Source: Paenibacillus sp. FSL H7-0357 (GTDB taxonomy: Bacteria; Bacillota; Bacilli; Paenibacillales; Paenibacillaceae). Taken from it: DNA of 64,000 nt. The notes under the pieces are model-generated. The model ran no database searches, was not told the origin of the DNA, and saw only the letters and a list, made by a program, of their open reading frames with translations. How positions within the stretch are numbered: the stretch's first letter is position 1; the number at the start of each line of letters is the position of its first letter. Below are positions 27,753 through 36,650 of the stretch, in pieces. A program made the position numbers and the translations under genes. The stretch lies in the NCBI RefSeq assembly GCF_000758525.1, contig NZ_CP009241.1:4712001-4776000 (forward strand), read 5' to 3'.

Positions 27753-28327
27753 ACCGTTTCCTCCTGCTTGGCCAGCTGCAGAATCAGTTGAACCTCTCCA
27801 CGCTGAAGTCCTGCTGTCTTAGCGATAGCGTCAATAGACTTTCCTTGCTCATGCAGCTCGAACAATCGCGGATAACGCAATTTGATCGAGTTGACCGGCT
27901 TTGGTTTCGGCTCAGGCTGTTCTGCAGCGTGCTCTGTTGAAGGCGGTCTCACAGCTTCTGAAGCGCGGCTGGCTGAAGATTCCTTGGCAAATGAAGCTGT
28001 TAGCTGCAGCAGGCCCTTTTCTTCAGCCGTCAGACGCGTTTCAAGCAGCATTGACTTCTTTTGCAGATCGGCAACTTGCTCCCGAAGTGAATCGATCTCC
28101 TCCTGCATTGCTGTTCTGTTGTTCTGGGATTGCTGTTTGATGCTGCTGACAAGCTGCAGCATTTTATCATTTTCCCGCTCGATGTCCGCCATATATAGTT
28201 CAAGCGCCGCTTCTGTTTCCTTTAGACTCTGCTTATCGGCTGAGTCTTCTTTTGCACGCGCCGGCAGTCTCAGGGCATAAACGATAGCGACAGCGCCTAC
28301 CAGCACGATATATACCCATGGTTGCAA
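27749..28327 (-). CDS. swrB: SwrB/YlxL-like flagellar assembly activator
   Basis: A 192-residue protein with the architecture of Bacillus SwrB: N-terminal membrane segment (residues 3-20), a long coiled coil (about 30-105), a Pro/Glu linker, and a C-terminal helix-turn-helix-like module (RYPRLFELHEQGKSIDAIA then GEVQLILQLA). In Bacillus subtilis swrB follows sigD and helps to activate basal-body maturation and the export switch. Here two extra genes, fapA and a small gene, lie between. The assignment rests on position, architecture and the C-terminal motif rather than on close overall identity. Confidence 0.75.
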   Translation of the reverse strand: MQPWVYIVLVGAVAIVYALRLPARAKEDSADKQSLKETEAALELYMADIERENDKMLQLVSSIKQQSQNNRTAMQEEIDSLREQVADLQKKSMLLETRLTAEEKGLLQLTASFAKESSASRASEAVRPPSTEHAAEQPEPKPKPVNSIKLRYPRLFELHEQGKSIDAIAKTAGLQRGEVQLILQLAKQEETV

Positions 28328-28364
28328 GTGCCCTATCTCCTTTTACATATCAAATTATATCCTC

Positions 28365-28676
28365 TCAGAGACTGAGATCGATCCGTCGGCCCTTATAGGG
28401 ATGTTCAGCGTCGTGAGACGTCTGCTGTTTCTCTTGTTGATGGGAAGAGGACTGACTTCCCGCATGATTTCCCTGGCTATCATCATTGCGCAGCGCAGAT
28501 TCCGCAGATTCGTCAACCTCAGTGCTGCGATGGGCCAGCTCCGAGCTCTGCTTGACATTCTGTCCTGCGAGCTGCTGCTGATCTACAGCAGGACGATGCT
28601 GCAGCCCATGCTGGACTTTGCCCGCGTCAGTTGTCCGGGGCAGGGCAATCTGCAATTCCACCGGTTTCAGACTCAT
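28365..28676 (-). CDS. Uncharacterised small hydrophilic protein of the motility cluster
   Basis: A 103-residue protein of unknown function. It has no membrane segment or signal peptide and is rich in Gln, Ser, His and Glu, so probably largely helical or disordered. The N terminus MSLKPVELQIALPRT and the C terminus HPYKGRRIDLSL look like the conserved ends, with a variable middle. A ribosome site AAGAGGG precedes ATG 28676. It lies between fapA and the SwrB-like gene, 117 bases after fapA; that gap holds a small GC-rich hairpin (GGACG/CGTCC) but no clear promoter. A structural or regulatory partner of late motility genes is a guess from context. Confidence 0.7.
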   Translation of the reverse strand: MSLKPVELQIALPRTTDAGKVQHGLQHRPAVDQQQLAGQNVKQSSELAHRSTEVDESAESALRNDDSQGNHAGSQSSSHQQEKQQTSHDAEHPYKGRRIDLSL

Positions 28677-28793
28677 AGCAACCCTCTTCTCATAAGTAGA
28701 AACGGACGGGCCGTCCCAAGATTCGCAAATCCTTCCAGAGCCTGCTGTATTTAGACATCAAGGATGGCCGGCCGCCTGTCGCTGCCCGCCTGA

Positions 28794-30197
28794 TTAAACG
28801 TACGGCGCCAAAGTGATATCGCCTTCACTATAAATAAAGACAACCCGTTCCGTAGGATCCTTGACAAATCGTGTATATCTGCCAATTACGATTTTAGAAC
28901 CTCCGTAGATGGTCTTAACTACTTCCACCCTGGCTCTAACTGTATCCTCGAGCATTCTTTCAATTTCCAGTACACGCTCTTTAATGCGCTTCTCTTCACG
29001 CATATGCGATTGTTTGGTGGCGTTCAGTTTGACTCGCAAAGCAACCTTATCAGGAGCAAGCTGACCATTGTTCGCCAATTGATTCAGCAGGTACAGCGCT
29101 TTGTTGGTTTTATCCTCATTTTCAAGCAGCTGCCGCAGCTCCAGGCGCAGATCGTTAATCTCATTTCGGAGTTCTGGTACAACGCCAACCTCAATGGCAG
29201 TCGCCGTAGACATCGTATTTCCGATGGTTCTTGCTACAACTCTTTCACCGGCTTGTACAACTCCACCTACTATAAGTCCCTTTGAACCATTGCAAAGCAC
29301 ATCCCGGCCTGCCCGGATATTAGAGTGCATAATACTTTGGGAAACGATAACATCCTCCCCGGCGACGACATTTCCATCCTGGATGAACGATACTTTTACA
29401 TTTTTGCCTGCACTGACGAGTCCCTTGTTATACCCGATAATTCCGCCGGCAATCTCGATCGATCCCCCGGAGATCAGTTCAGCACCTTCCACTCCGCCAA
29501 CCACACGGATATCTCCGGCAGATTTAACCGTAAACCCGGTCAAGACATTGCCGCGAATAACAACTGTCCCTACAAAATCAATATTTCCCGTACTGTAATC
29601 AACATCACCGTTGACTTCATAAACCGGGAAAACATTGACCTTGCCCTTCTCCGTCAGAGTAACGAGTCCGTCCATCGCGGCATACATCGAAGTTTCATCT
29701 TGATCGATCAGAACATTTTTGCCGACTTTAAAGTGGGCATCTTTTCCCGCTCGATACGGAATTTCCTCACCGGTAACCGTATTGCCGCTTTTGCCGGGCA
29801 TCGGCGGAATTTTTCTGGCAATCAACTGGCCTTTCTTAACATTGTGAAGACGGACCAGGTCCTTATAATCGACCTTGCCATCAGCTTTTTCGAGCGGTTT
29901 GCGGTCCTCCTCCATATCAATAGTAAGGACCACCCGCCCATCCGTACCATTCTCCGCGGGATCACCAATCGCAATTGGCACTCTGTTGAAGAAATACTCT
30001 TCTGGATTACTGCTGATTCGCTGTACAATATCCCGCTGAATACCGTAACGAATATTGTGACTGTTTAGGAAGCTTTCGAGATCTTCACTCGAACAGGAGA
30101 AGTTTTCATCCTTCTTGGAAAATTGGAGGTACGCAATCCCTTTATCCTCCGAAAACGTGATACTCACGTACTGGTTCAAAGCATAATTACCGATCAA
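28794..30197 (-). CDS. fapA: FapA (DUF342) polymerising beta-helix protein
   Basis: A 467-residue DUF342 protein. The N-terminal domain leads into a right-handed beta-helix of repeated G-rich turns (about 175-325, for example GDIRVVGGVEGAELISGG), and a coiled coil (about 345-415) follows. The family is found beside sigD in several Firmicutes and is often named flagellar assembly protein A; related bactofilin-like beta-helices assemble into filaments. The start is TTG at 30197 with GGGGGAG seven bases upstream. Its place between sigD and the SwrB-like gene suggests a role in flagellar placement or envelope organisation. Confidence 0.88.
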   Translation of the reverse strand: MIGNYALNQYVSITFSEDKGIAYLQFSKKDENFSCSSEDLESFLNSHNIRYGIQRDIVQRISSNPEEYFFNRVPIAIGDPAENGTDGRVVLTIDMEEDRKPLEKADGKVDYKDLVRLHNVKKGQLIARKIPPMPGKSGNTVTGEEIPYRAGKDAHFKVGKNVLIDQDETSMYAAMDGLVTLTEKGKVNVFPVYEVNGDVDYSTGNIDFVGTVVIRGNVLTGFTVKSAGDIRVVGGVEGAELISGGSIEIAGGIIGYNKGLVSAGKNVKVSFIQDGNVVAGEDVIVSQSIMHSNIRAGRDVLCNGSKGLIVGGVVQAGERVVARTIGNTMSTATAIEVGVVPELRNEINDLRLELRQLLENEDKTNKALYLLNQLANNGQLAPDKVALRVKLNATKQSHMREEKRIKERVLEIERMLEDTVRARVEVVKTIYGGSKIVIGRYTRFVKDPTERVVFIYSEGDITLAPYV

Positions 30198-30226
30198 TTT
30201 TGCTCCCCCTTGTCACCGTCGCCCGG

Positions 30227-31015
30227 TTAATCGTTTTGCATGAGAAGATCGCGATTTTTCTCAAGTGTTCCTCTCAGCCGCAAAATAGCTTTTGAATGAA
30301 GCTGCGAAATCCGTGAAGGCGACAGTGACATCACCTCGGCGATCTCGCTTAATGATAAATCTTCATAATATAAAAGGGACACAACGGTCCTTTCTTTCAC
30401 CGTTAGTTTCTCGATGCCTTTAGTGAGCGTATCGCGCAAATAAAACTCATTTACTTTGCGATCCGGATTTTTGGCTTTATCATCCACCAGGATGGACAAG
30501 CGTGTCTCTGATTCTTCCTCGCGAATAGGATCCTCTAGTGAACAGAGCGACATTACTGCTACGTCCTGCAGCATATTCTGAAACTCCGTCTCCGTAACAT
30601 TCAGATATTCGCTCATTTCCTCGTCACTGACTGATCTTAGGTATTTCTGCTCCAGCTGCTGGTAAGCATCTTCGATTTTTTTGGCTTTCTCCCTCACGGA
30701 CCTGGGAACCCAGTCGCTCTGGCGCAATGAATCAAGAATCGCTCCACGCACACGCCAGGAAGCATAAGTCTGAAACTGGAGTCCCCGCTTATAGTCGAAT
30801 TTCTCGATGGCATCAATCAAACCCATGACACCGTTGCTGGCCAAATCATCTTTAGATACATTTTTGGGTAATCCGACTGCCAAGCGGCTGGACACGTAAT
30901 CTACAATATGGAGGTAATTCTCAATCAGCTTTTTTTTGGCTTCGGGATTACCTTGCTCTTTCCACTGTTCCCAGAGCCCGTCAGTTTCCGATTGAGAAGC
31001 TTTATGCTCGTTCAA
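30227..31015 (-). CDS. sigD: RNA polymerase sigma factor SigD/FliA (sigma-28)
   Basis: A 262-residue flagellar sigma factor directing late motility genes (flagellin, motor, autolysins). Region 2 shows GLIDAIEKFDYKRGLQFQTY and WRVRGAILDSLRQSDW; region 3 follows with VPRSVREKAKKIE; region 4 carries LSLSEIAEVMSLSPSRISQL as the helix-turn-helix. The start is TTG at 31015 with AAGGGTG seven bases upstream. Being near the end of the long transcript, its level is sensitive to transcript completion, which in Bacillus subtilis underlies bistable motility. Confidence 0.97.
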   Translation of the reverse strand: MNEHKASQSETDGLWEQWKEQGNPEAKKKLIENYLHIVDYVSSRLAVGLPKNVSKDDLASNGVMGLIDAIEKFDYKRGLQFQTYASWRVRGAILDSLRQSDWVPRSVREKAKKIEDAYQQLEQKYLRSVSDEEMSEYLNVTETEFQNMLQDVAVMSLCSLEDPIREEESETRLSILVDDKAKNPDRKVNEFYLRDTLTKGIEKLTVKERTVVSLLYYEDLSLSEIAEVMSLSPSRISQLHSKAILRLRGTLEKNRDLLMQND

Positions 31016-31091
31016 CGGCTTTCACCCTTCCCAAAGTTTAGTCAGCGGGCATAACACGGAACAGGTGAGCCACTTCCGCAATAGCACACGC

Positions 31092-31505
31092 TTATTCTTC
31101 TTTCAGGTGACGAACGGCCTTGGCCAATTCTTCAGGATCTTTCATAGAGACCAGTTTAGGCGGCTGCAGCGGTGTAAAACCTTCACTGCTTCCGCTTTCT
31201 TCGGCCGGCTTCGGTTTCAGCAGGTTTATTAATTCTTCATCCTCATCCGGAGTAATGACATCGAAATTGCCACCCAGCGCCTCATTGCCCTCTAAGTTTG
31301 TCTCAGCATCTTCTGGTTCTACAGACTGTCCAGCAATAAAACCCAATACCCAACTTAAGAGGAATGCAAGCACAAACCAAATAATAAATCCAAAACTGGC
31401 CCGAATTAAACTTGTTCCAAGTAAATTATGCCCATAGTTCACAAAAAAGGTAAACAAAAATCCTATCGCTCCGACGATGATGTTCACTACTATTTTTCTG
31501 CTCAT
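31092..31505 (-). CDS. Uncharacterised two-helix membrane protein between cheD and sigD
   Basis: A 137-residue protein of unknown function. Two hydrophobic helices (about residues 6-24 and 36-60) form a hairpin in the membrane; the remaining tail (65-137) is acidic and soluble, with a proline-containing segment and a C-terminal amphipathic stretch (PEELAKAVRHLKEE). It starts two bases after the cheD stop, with only weak AGGG ahead of the ATG, so it is probably translationally coupled. It is not part of the Bacillus subtilis fla/che operon that I recall. Its context suggests a motility or chemosensory accessory role. Confidence 0.75.
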   Translation of the reverse strand: MSRKIVVNIIVGAIGFLFTFFVNYGHNLLGTSLIRASFGFIIWFVLAFLLSWVLGFIAGQSVEPEDAETNLEGNEALGGNFDVITPDEDEELINLLKPKPAEESGSSEGFTPLQPPKLVSMKDPEELAKAVRHLKEE

Positions 31506-31507
31506 GG

Positions 31508-32011
31508 TTATATTTCCCTAGTGCCTTTTTGCACGCTGCGGATATAGAGTATACCGGTACTGCAGGAAATTTCAATGGTGCGGCCAAAATTGCCTCCCGT
31601 GTCCTCGGCAATCAAAGGGATCTTTAGCGCCTCCAAAGCAAGCTTACAGGATTCCACATTACGAGGCCCGATCCTCATGGTGTCATTCCCCCCGGCAAAG
31701 GCAAACATTTGAGAGCCTCCGGCCATCTTGGCCACGATCCGGCTGCGCATTGCTCCAAGTGCAAGCAAGCGGTTCAGAAGCTCCGGCACTGCGGTATCTG
31801 CAAATTTGGCAATGTTCATTTGTCCCTCACGTGCGATATCCGACGAAGGCAGCATCACATGCGCCATCCCCGCCAGCTTCTTCCCAGGATCAAACAATGT
31901 AAGCCCCACGCAGGAACCAAGACCTGTTGTACGCACAAGGCTGTCTTGGCTTCCTACATTAAGATCTGCCATACCTACTTTAATAATGCTTTGTTCTTCA
32001 ATCATTATCAA
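31508..32011 (-). CDS. cheD: Chemoreceptor glutamine deamidase CheD
   Basis: A 167-residue deamidase that converts receptor glutamines to glutamates and also binds CheC. The catalytic cysteine is C34 in GLGSCVGLTLFD and the catalytic histidine H51 in GMAHVMLP. Its start overlaps the end of cheC by 14 bases. TTG 32011 lies six bases after AGGAG; ATG 32005 is an alternative two codons later. The cheC-cheD pair supports a Bacillus-type adaptation system. Confidence 0.95.
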   Translation of the reverse strand: MIMIEEQSIIKVGMADLNVGSQDSLVRTTGLGSCVGLTLFDPGKKLAGMAHVMLPSSDIAREGQMNIAKFADTAVPELLNRLLALGAMRSRIVAKMAGGSQMFAFAGGNDTMRIGPRNVESCKLALEALKIPLIAEDTGGNFGRTIEISCSTGILYIRSVQKGTREI

Positions 32012-32624
32012 ACGGTACTCCTAATGATTTAAAAATCTTCGGGAATGATTCTGGATCAGGAATAAGAAAGAACTGTCCTTCAATTTCGTCCTTGCCTTCC
32101 AGGAAAGTCGTGTCGATCAGCAAAGCATCATCGCCCATCTGACCAAACTGCAGCAGACCGTAGCCCAGAATGGCCCCGGCCATGTCCATGGCCAGTGCAG
32201 GCACTGTAGGGTACATGGAAAGCGAGGTGAAGTCGGCAAGGGAAGAAAGGTAAGACCCGGCAAGAATGTTACCAATTTCATTCAAAGCCGAAAGCTCCAT
32301 TTCACCCAGCTCCTGCTCGGGAGAAATCTCAATACCGGCAACCCGGTTAAGCAGGCTTATAGCCGCTTCCGGAGTAAGAATGAAAAAGAGATTGCCCGGT
32401 GCTTCACCCTCGACCCGCAGGAAAACCGCATATACCAGTTCTTCTGCTCCTCCGACCTTTTCAGTGATTTCTTCAAAGCTCAGCAGCTGCACTTTCGGAA
32501 CAGCCATGTCGATCGGCTTGCCAAGAAGCTGAGATAACGCGGTGGCGGCGTTACCAGCTCCAATGTTACCCACTTCCTTAAGGACATCCATTTTAAAATC
32601 CTTGAAGTTTTTGAAAAGCTCCAT
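31998..32624 (-). CDS. cheC: CheY-P phosphatase CheC
   Basis: A 208-residue CheC/CheX/FliY-family phosphatase with two active-site helices: EVGNIGAGN (E17, N20) and NEIGNILAG (E116, N119). It dephosphorylates CheY-P and its activity rises on binding CheD, linking adaptation to the response. It lies three bases after cheW and overlaps cheD, consistent with coupled production of the pair. Confidence 0.96.
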   Translation of the reverse strand: MELFKNFKDFKMDVLKEVGNIGAGNAATALSQLLGKPIDMAVPKVQLLSFEEITEKVGGAEELVYAVFLRVEGEAPGNLFFILTPEAAISLLNRVAGIEISPEQELGEMELSALNEIGNILAGSYLSSLADFTSLSMYPTVPALAMDMAGAILGYGLLQFGQMGDDALLIDTTFLEGKDEIEGQFFLIPDPESFPKIFKSLGVPFDND

Positions 32625-32627
32625 ATG

Positions 32628-33089
32628 TTAGCCCTCTAGGCTTTCCAATTGCACGATTTCGCCCTTGTTCAGCACCTCGTTCAAATTGAGCATGATCAGC
32701 AAACGTTCTTCTCCAATTTTGGCCACCCCGTCCAGATACTTCGCTCTGATGCCCCCCACAACCTCCGGTGGTGTATCGATGGAATCGCGGTTCAAGTCAA
32801 TAACATCATTGGCCGAGTCCACAATAAAACCAACTTCCATTGCATTTACATTGACGATAATGATACGGGTCTGGTCAGTATGATCAGCTTCCTCAATTCC
32901 GAAACGGCCCCGCAAATCAATTACCGGAATAACCACTCCGCGCAAATTGATAACTCCCTTAATAAAGGAGTAGGTCTTCGGCACACGGGTAATTGGCATC
33001 ATGCGTTCAATAGTTTGGACTTTCTCCACTTCAATGCCGTACTCTTCAGAGCCTAGTTTAAACACGATTACTTTGATATCTTCAGCCAT
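32628..33089 (-). CDS. cheW: Chemotaxis coupling protein CheW
   Basis: A 153-residue adaptor of the CheW beta-barrel fold that joins receptors to CheA at the membrane. Conserved segments are FKLGSEEYGIEVEKVQTI, FIKGVINLRGVVIPVIDLR and the C-terminal ERLLIMLNLNEVL. A ribosome site GGGAGG precedes ATG 33089. It follows cheA by 27 bases, the normal order. Confidence 0.97.
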   Translation of the reverse strand: MAEDIKVIVFKLGSEEYGIEVEKVQTIERMMPITRVPKTYSFIKGVINLRGVVIPVIDLRGRFGIEEADHTDQTRIIIVNVNAMEVGFIVDSANDVIDLNRDSIDTPPEVVGGIRAKYLDGVAKIGEERLLIMLNLNEVLNKGEIVQLESLEG

Positions 33090-33116
33090 GGAATGAACCT
33101 CCCTGTTCTAACCTGA

Positions 33117-35174
33117 TTATTTAATAAAAGCATTCGGATCAATAATAAGTGCGACCTGACCGTCACCAAGTATGGTCGCCCCGGAGATGCCTTGAACCTC
33201 AGGCAGATACTTGCCAAGATTCTTGATGACGATTTCGTTCTGCCCAATAAAATCCTGAACGGCCAGGGCTACGAGGCGTTCCCCTTTGCGGACTACTACT
33301 ATTTCCGTTTCCTCTTCAGTACTTTCATCAAAATCAGGCACCGAGAAGAATTTGCTCAGTGAAAGCAGAGGGATATGACCGTTACGGAATTCAATCATTT
33401 TGTTGCTATGAATCGTGCGGATCTGAGTTTTCTTCACAATCCCAGTCTCCACGATGGAAGAAAGCGGAATGGCATATTTCTCGGAACCAAGCCGCACCAG
33501 CATGGCCGCGATAATCGATAAGGTTAGTGGAAGCTGTACTGAAAAGTTAGTTCCTTTGCCGAAGGTGGAATAAACAACCACGTTGCCGCCAAGAGAAGTA
33601 ATCTTGGATTTCACGACATCGAGTCCGACTCCGCGCCCCGATACGTCAGAGATAACCTCTGCGGTACTGAAGCCCGGTGAGAACAAAAGTTGAATGGCTT
33701 CATCATCCGAATAGCCAGCAGCCTGATCCTGAGTAAGAATTCCCTTCTTAACAGCGGATTTCAGGATTTTCTGGGGATTTATTCCGGCTCCGTCCTCCTC
33801 AATTTCGATAAAGACGTGATTGCCGCTATGGAAAGCTCGCAGATTTATCGTACCCGTCTCCGGTTTGCCGGCAGCAATACGCTCCTGTACGCCTTCAACC
33901 CCATGGTCAACGGCATTACGGAGCAAATGCACCAGCGGATCACCGATCTCATCAATAACAGTACGGTCAAGCTCTGTTTCAGCACCAGTAACGATCAGAT
34001 CGATTTTTTTGTCCAGAGATTTGGCAAGGTCACGAACCATACGGGGGAAACGGTTAAATACAGTGTCGACCGGTACCATGCGCAGCTTCATGACAATGTT
34101 CTGCAAATCGCCGCTGACCCGTCCCATATGTTCAACAGTCTCAGTAAGGTCACTATTCTGCACTTCTGTAGCCAGCTGTTCCAGACGGACACGGTCGATC
34201 AGCAGTTCACTAAACAAGTTCATCAGCACATCCAGGCGTTCGATATCTACGCGGATCGTCCGGGAAGGCGCTGCAACTGTTTTGGCAGCTGCCGCTTTGA
34301 TTGCTTCTTCTCTGACCGGTGCTGCAGCCGGTGCCGCTTCGGGAGCAGCCGCCTCTTGAACCGGTGCTTCCACAGTAGCGGCAGCCATATCCTGCACCAT
34401 CTGTTCCAGTGTCTCTTGATCAAGGGCTAAAGCCGTAACCTTATCAATTTCCGATAAGTTTAGGATCATGGATTGAATTTCACTTGCGTCCTTTTGGGTT
34501 ATGTAATAGAGGGAAAAGCCGTAATCGAATTTTTCCTGCTCTATATCCTGAACCGAAGGGAAGGATTTGACCACCTCTCCTGAACGTTCCAGAAGATCGA
34601 AAACCATATATGCCCGCACCGCTTTAAGCTGACAATCCTGACGGATCGCTACGTCCACATAAAGCACCTGATGGCCTTCCTGCAGCGACTGCTGCAGAAC
34701 CGAGTATTGGAATTCATCTAAAAACACCGGAGCGTCTCCAGTCTTTTGAGCTGCAGCTGTAACCTCGGCAGCGGCACCGGCTGCAGTAGGAACTTCACCT
34801 CGAACAATGGCCTGAAGAGAAGTCACAATTGCCGAGACATCTGCCTTACCTTCGCCCCCAGCCGTAATATCCTCAACCATTGATTCCAGGGCATCCAGAC
34901 TTTTGAACAGTGTGTCAAAAATGAAATCCTGCATCCGCAGCTTGTTATTGCGCACTAAATCCAGAACATTTTCCATCTGGTGGGTAAGAGAAGCCAAATC
35001 CTCAAAACCCATCGTAGCCGCCATACCTTTTAAGGTGTGCGCAGAGCGGAATATTACCTGTACAATACTCAGATCATCAGGATTTGCTTCCAACCCCATC
35101 ATACTTTCGTTCAATGATTGCAGATGATCATTTGACTCATCAATAAACATGGATAAATATTGGTTCATGTCCAC
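33117..35174 (-). CDS. cheA: Chemotaxis histidine kinase CheA
   Basis: A 685-residue kinase. P1 carries phospho-accepting H46 in SAHTLKGMAATMG; P2 (about 170-290) would bind CheY and CheB; an Ala/Pro-rich linker leads to P3 dimerisation, P4 kinase (HLLRNAVDHGVEG N-box, then GRGVGLDVV) and P5 CheW-like regulatory domain. I chose GTG 35174, giving MDMNQYLSMFIDES, which matches the Bacillus subtilis start as I recall it and has GGGGAGG nine bases upstream. The ATG two codons later is too far from the ribosome site. Confidence 0.97.
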   Translation of the reverse strand: MDMNQYLSMFIDESNDHLQSLNESMMGLEANPDDLSIVQVIFRSAHTLKGMAATMGFEDLASLTHQMENVLDLVRNNKLRMQDFIFDTLFKSLDALESMVEDITAGGEGKADVSAIVTSLQAIVRGEVPTAAGAAAEVTAAAQKTGDAPVFLDEFQYSVLQQSLQEGHQVLYVDVAIRQDCQLKAVRAYMVFDLLERSGEVVKSFPSVQDIEQEKFDYGFSLYYITQKDASEIQSMILNLSEIDKVTALALDQETLEQMVQDMAAATVEAPVQEAAAPEAAPAAAPVREEAIKAAAAKTVAAPSRTIRVDIERLDVLMNLFSELLIDRVRLEQLATEVQNSDLTETVEHMGRVSGDLQNIVMKLRMVPVDTVFNRFPRMVRDLAKSLDKKIDLIVTGAETELDRTVIDEIGDPLVHLLRNAVDHGVEGVQERIAAGKPETGTINLRAFHSGNHVFIEIEEDGAGINPQKILKSAVKKGILTQDQAAGYSDDEAIQLLFSPGFSTAEVISDVSGRGVGLDVVKSKITSLGGNVVVYSTFGKGTNFSVQLPLTLSIIAAMLVRLGSEKYAIPLSSIVETGIVKKTQIRTIHSNKMIEFRNGHIPLLSLSKFFSVPDFDESTEEETEIVVVRKGERLVALAVQDFIGQNEIVIKNLGKYLPEVQGISGATILGDGQVALIIDPNAFIK

Positions 35175-35208
35175 TAACGAGCACCTCCCCTTCAAGTTCG
35201 CTTTTCCA

Positions 35209-36612
35209 TTATTTAACGGCTTGCACCAGCCTTGGAGCAATTTCATGCAAAGGCAGGATATGTTTAACGCAATTCAATTCCACCGCAGATCGCGGCATTC
35301 CATATACAACGCAGGTTTCTTCACTTTCAGCGAAGGTTGAGGTTACACCCGAATCATATAGGGACTTCATCATTCTGGCACCATCGCTGCCCATACCCGT
35401 CATAATCACCGCATGCCTTTCCAGCGTGGTAAGCGGCAATAGTGATTCGAACATCATGTCCACGGATGGACGATGCCCATTACGGGCATCCTCACTCGTA
35501 AGCTCAATCGCATATTGTCCGCCTGCTGCTGGAACAACCTTCAGATGATAACCTCCGGGAGCGATATAAGCCGCTCCTTGGCGAAGGATCATGCCATGCT
35601 CCGCTTCTGCAACCTCAAGCGGGCTGAAGGTATTAAGCCGCTGGGCCAAGGATTTGGTGAAATTGGGCGGCATATGCTGGACAATGACTATCGGTGCCGG
35701 AAATTCAGCCGGGATGTTCTCCAAAAACGCCTTGAGCGCACGCGGCCCGCCTGTAGAGCAGCCTACAGCAACAAGCTTGCGCAGCCCTTTAGTACTGGCG
35801 GACTTCCGGTCAGCCGAAGCTGCAGGAGGTTCGGCGAACGTACCGGGGACCCCAGCCAGTTGCGGACGTACATCAGGTGTAACTGGAGTAGAGTTCGCTT
35901 TGGAGCGGTTTTTTGCTTTTTCAGATGATGCCGGGGTTACCGGAGCTGCAGTAGGCTTGACAGGATTTCGCGGGAATCCGCTATTCCCTGGCTGCTTATC
36001 AAGCAAATTCTTGCCCGTTTCCTTAGGGGACGCGGTCTTTGCCTCCGGCTTCAGCTTGTCTCGTGCTGATGTGCCGGGAACTTCCGCAGCTTTTGCTTTC
36101 TTGGGAAGTTCCTGCTTGCGTACAGGAGGATCCGCAAGAGGTTTTGGAGTAACCGCAGCTGGCGGCTTGTCCTCACTCTTGGAGGCGGATGCTCGAGCTT
36201 CACGCTGCTCACGGGCCATCATCGCTTCTTTCATTTGCTCCCGGAGAGATTCTCCTACAGCAATAATATCCTGGGAGTTGGAAATGGATGGCTTGCGTAT
36301 GAAATCAAATGCTCCTGACTCCAGCGCCATAATCGTTTCCTTCATGCCCTGCTCGTTGATTCCTGAGAGCATGATCACCGGCAGCGGACGCTGGGCCATT
36401 ATTATTTTCAGCGCCTCCAGGCCGTTCATTTCCGGCATCTCCACATCCATCGTTACCAGATCCGGAGAAAGCTGATTCACTTTCTCAATAGCTTCACGGC
36501 CGTTTGAAGCCGTAGCGGTGACCTGGAAGTTCGCGTCATTTTCAATTAAATCGGAAATGATCTTGCGCATAAATGCAGAATCATCAACAACCAAAACTTT
36601 ATATGGCTTCAT
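35209..36612 (-). CDS. cheB: Chemotaxis methylesterase/response regulator CheB with long linker
   Basis: A 467-residue protein, roughly 110 longer than typical CheB. The receiver domain (1-125) has D56 in LVTMDVEMPEM as phosphorylation site; the methylesterase domain (about 276-467) has S286 in VGCSTGGP, the histidine in VQHMPPN and the aspartate in GMGSDGARM. The extra length is a linker of about 135 residues rich in Lys, Pro, Ala and Ser. It demethylates and deamidates chemoreceptors. Both domains look intact, so the linker is probably a flexible tether rather than a defect. Confidence 0.95.
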   Translation of the reverse strand: MKPYKVLVVDDSAFMRKIISDLIENDANFQVTATASNGREAIEKVNQLSPDLVTMDVEMPEMNGLEALKIIMAQRPLPVIMLSGINEQGMKETIMALESGAFDFIRKPSISNSQDIIAVGESLREQMKEAMMAREQREARASASKSEDKPPAAVTPKPLADPPVRKQELPKKAKAAEVPGTSARDKLKPEAKTASPKETGKNLLDKQPGNSGFPRNPVKPTAAPVTPASSEKAKNRSKANSTPVTPDVRPQLAGVPGTFAEPPAASADRKSASTKGLRKLVAVGCSTGGPRALKAFLENIPAEFPAPIVIVQHMPPNFTKSLAQRLNTFSPLEVAEAEHGMILRQGAAYIAPGGYHLKVVPAAGGQYAIELTSEDARNGHRPSVDMMFESLLPLTTLERHAVIMTGMGSDGARMMKSLYDSGVTSTFAESEETCVVYGMPRSAVELNCVKHILPLHEIAPRLVQAVK

Positions 36613-36650
36613 ATCATTTCCACCTCTGCTCCTCTAATTCAGAACAATTA

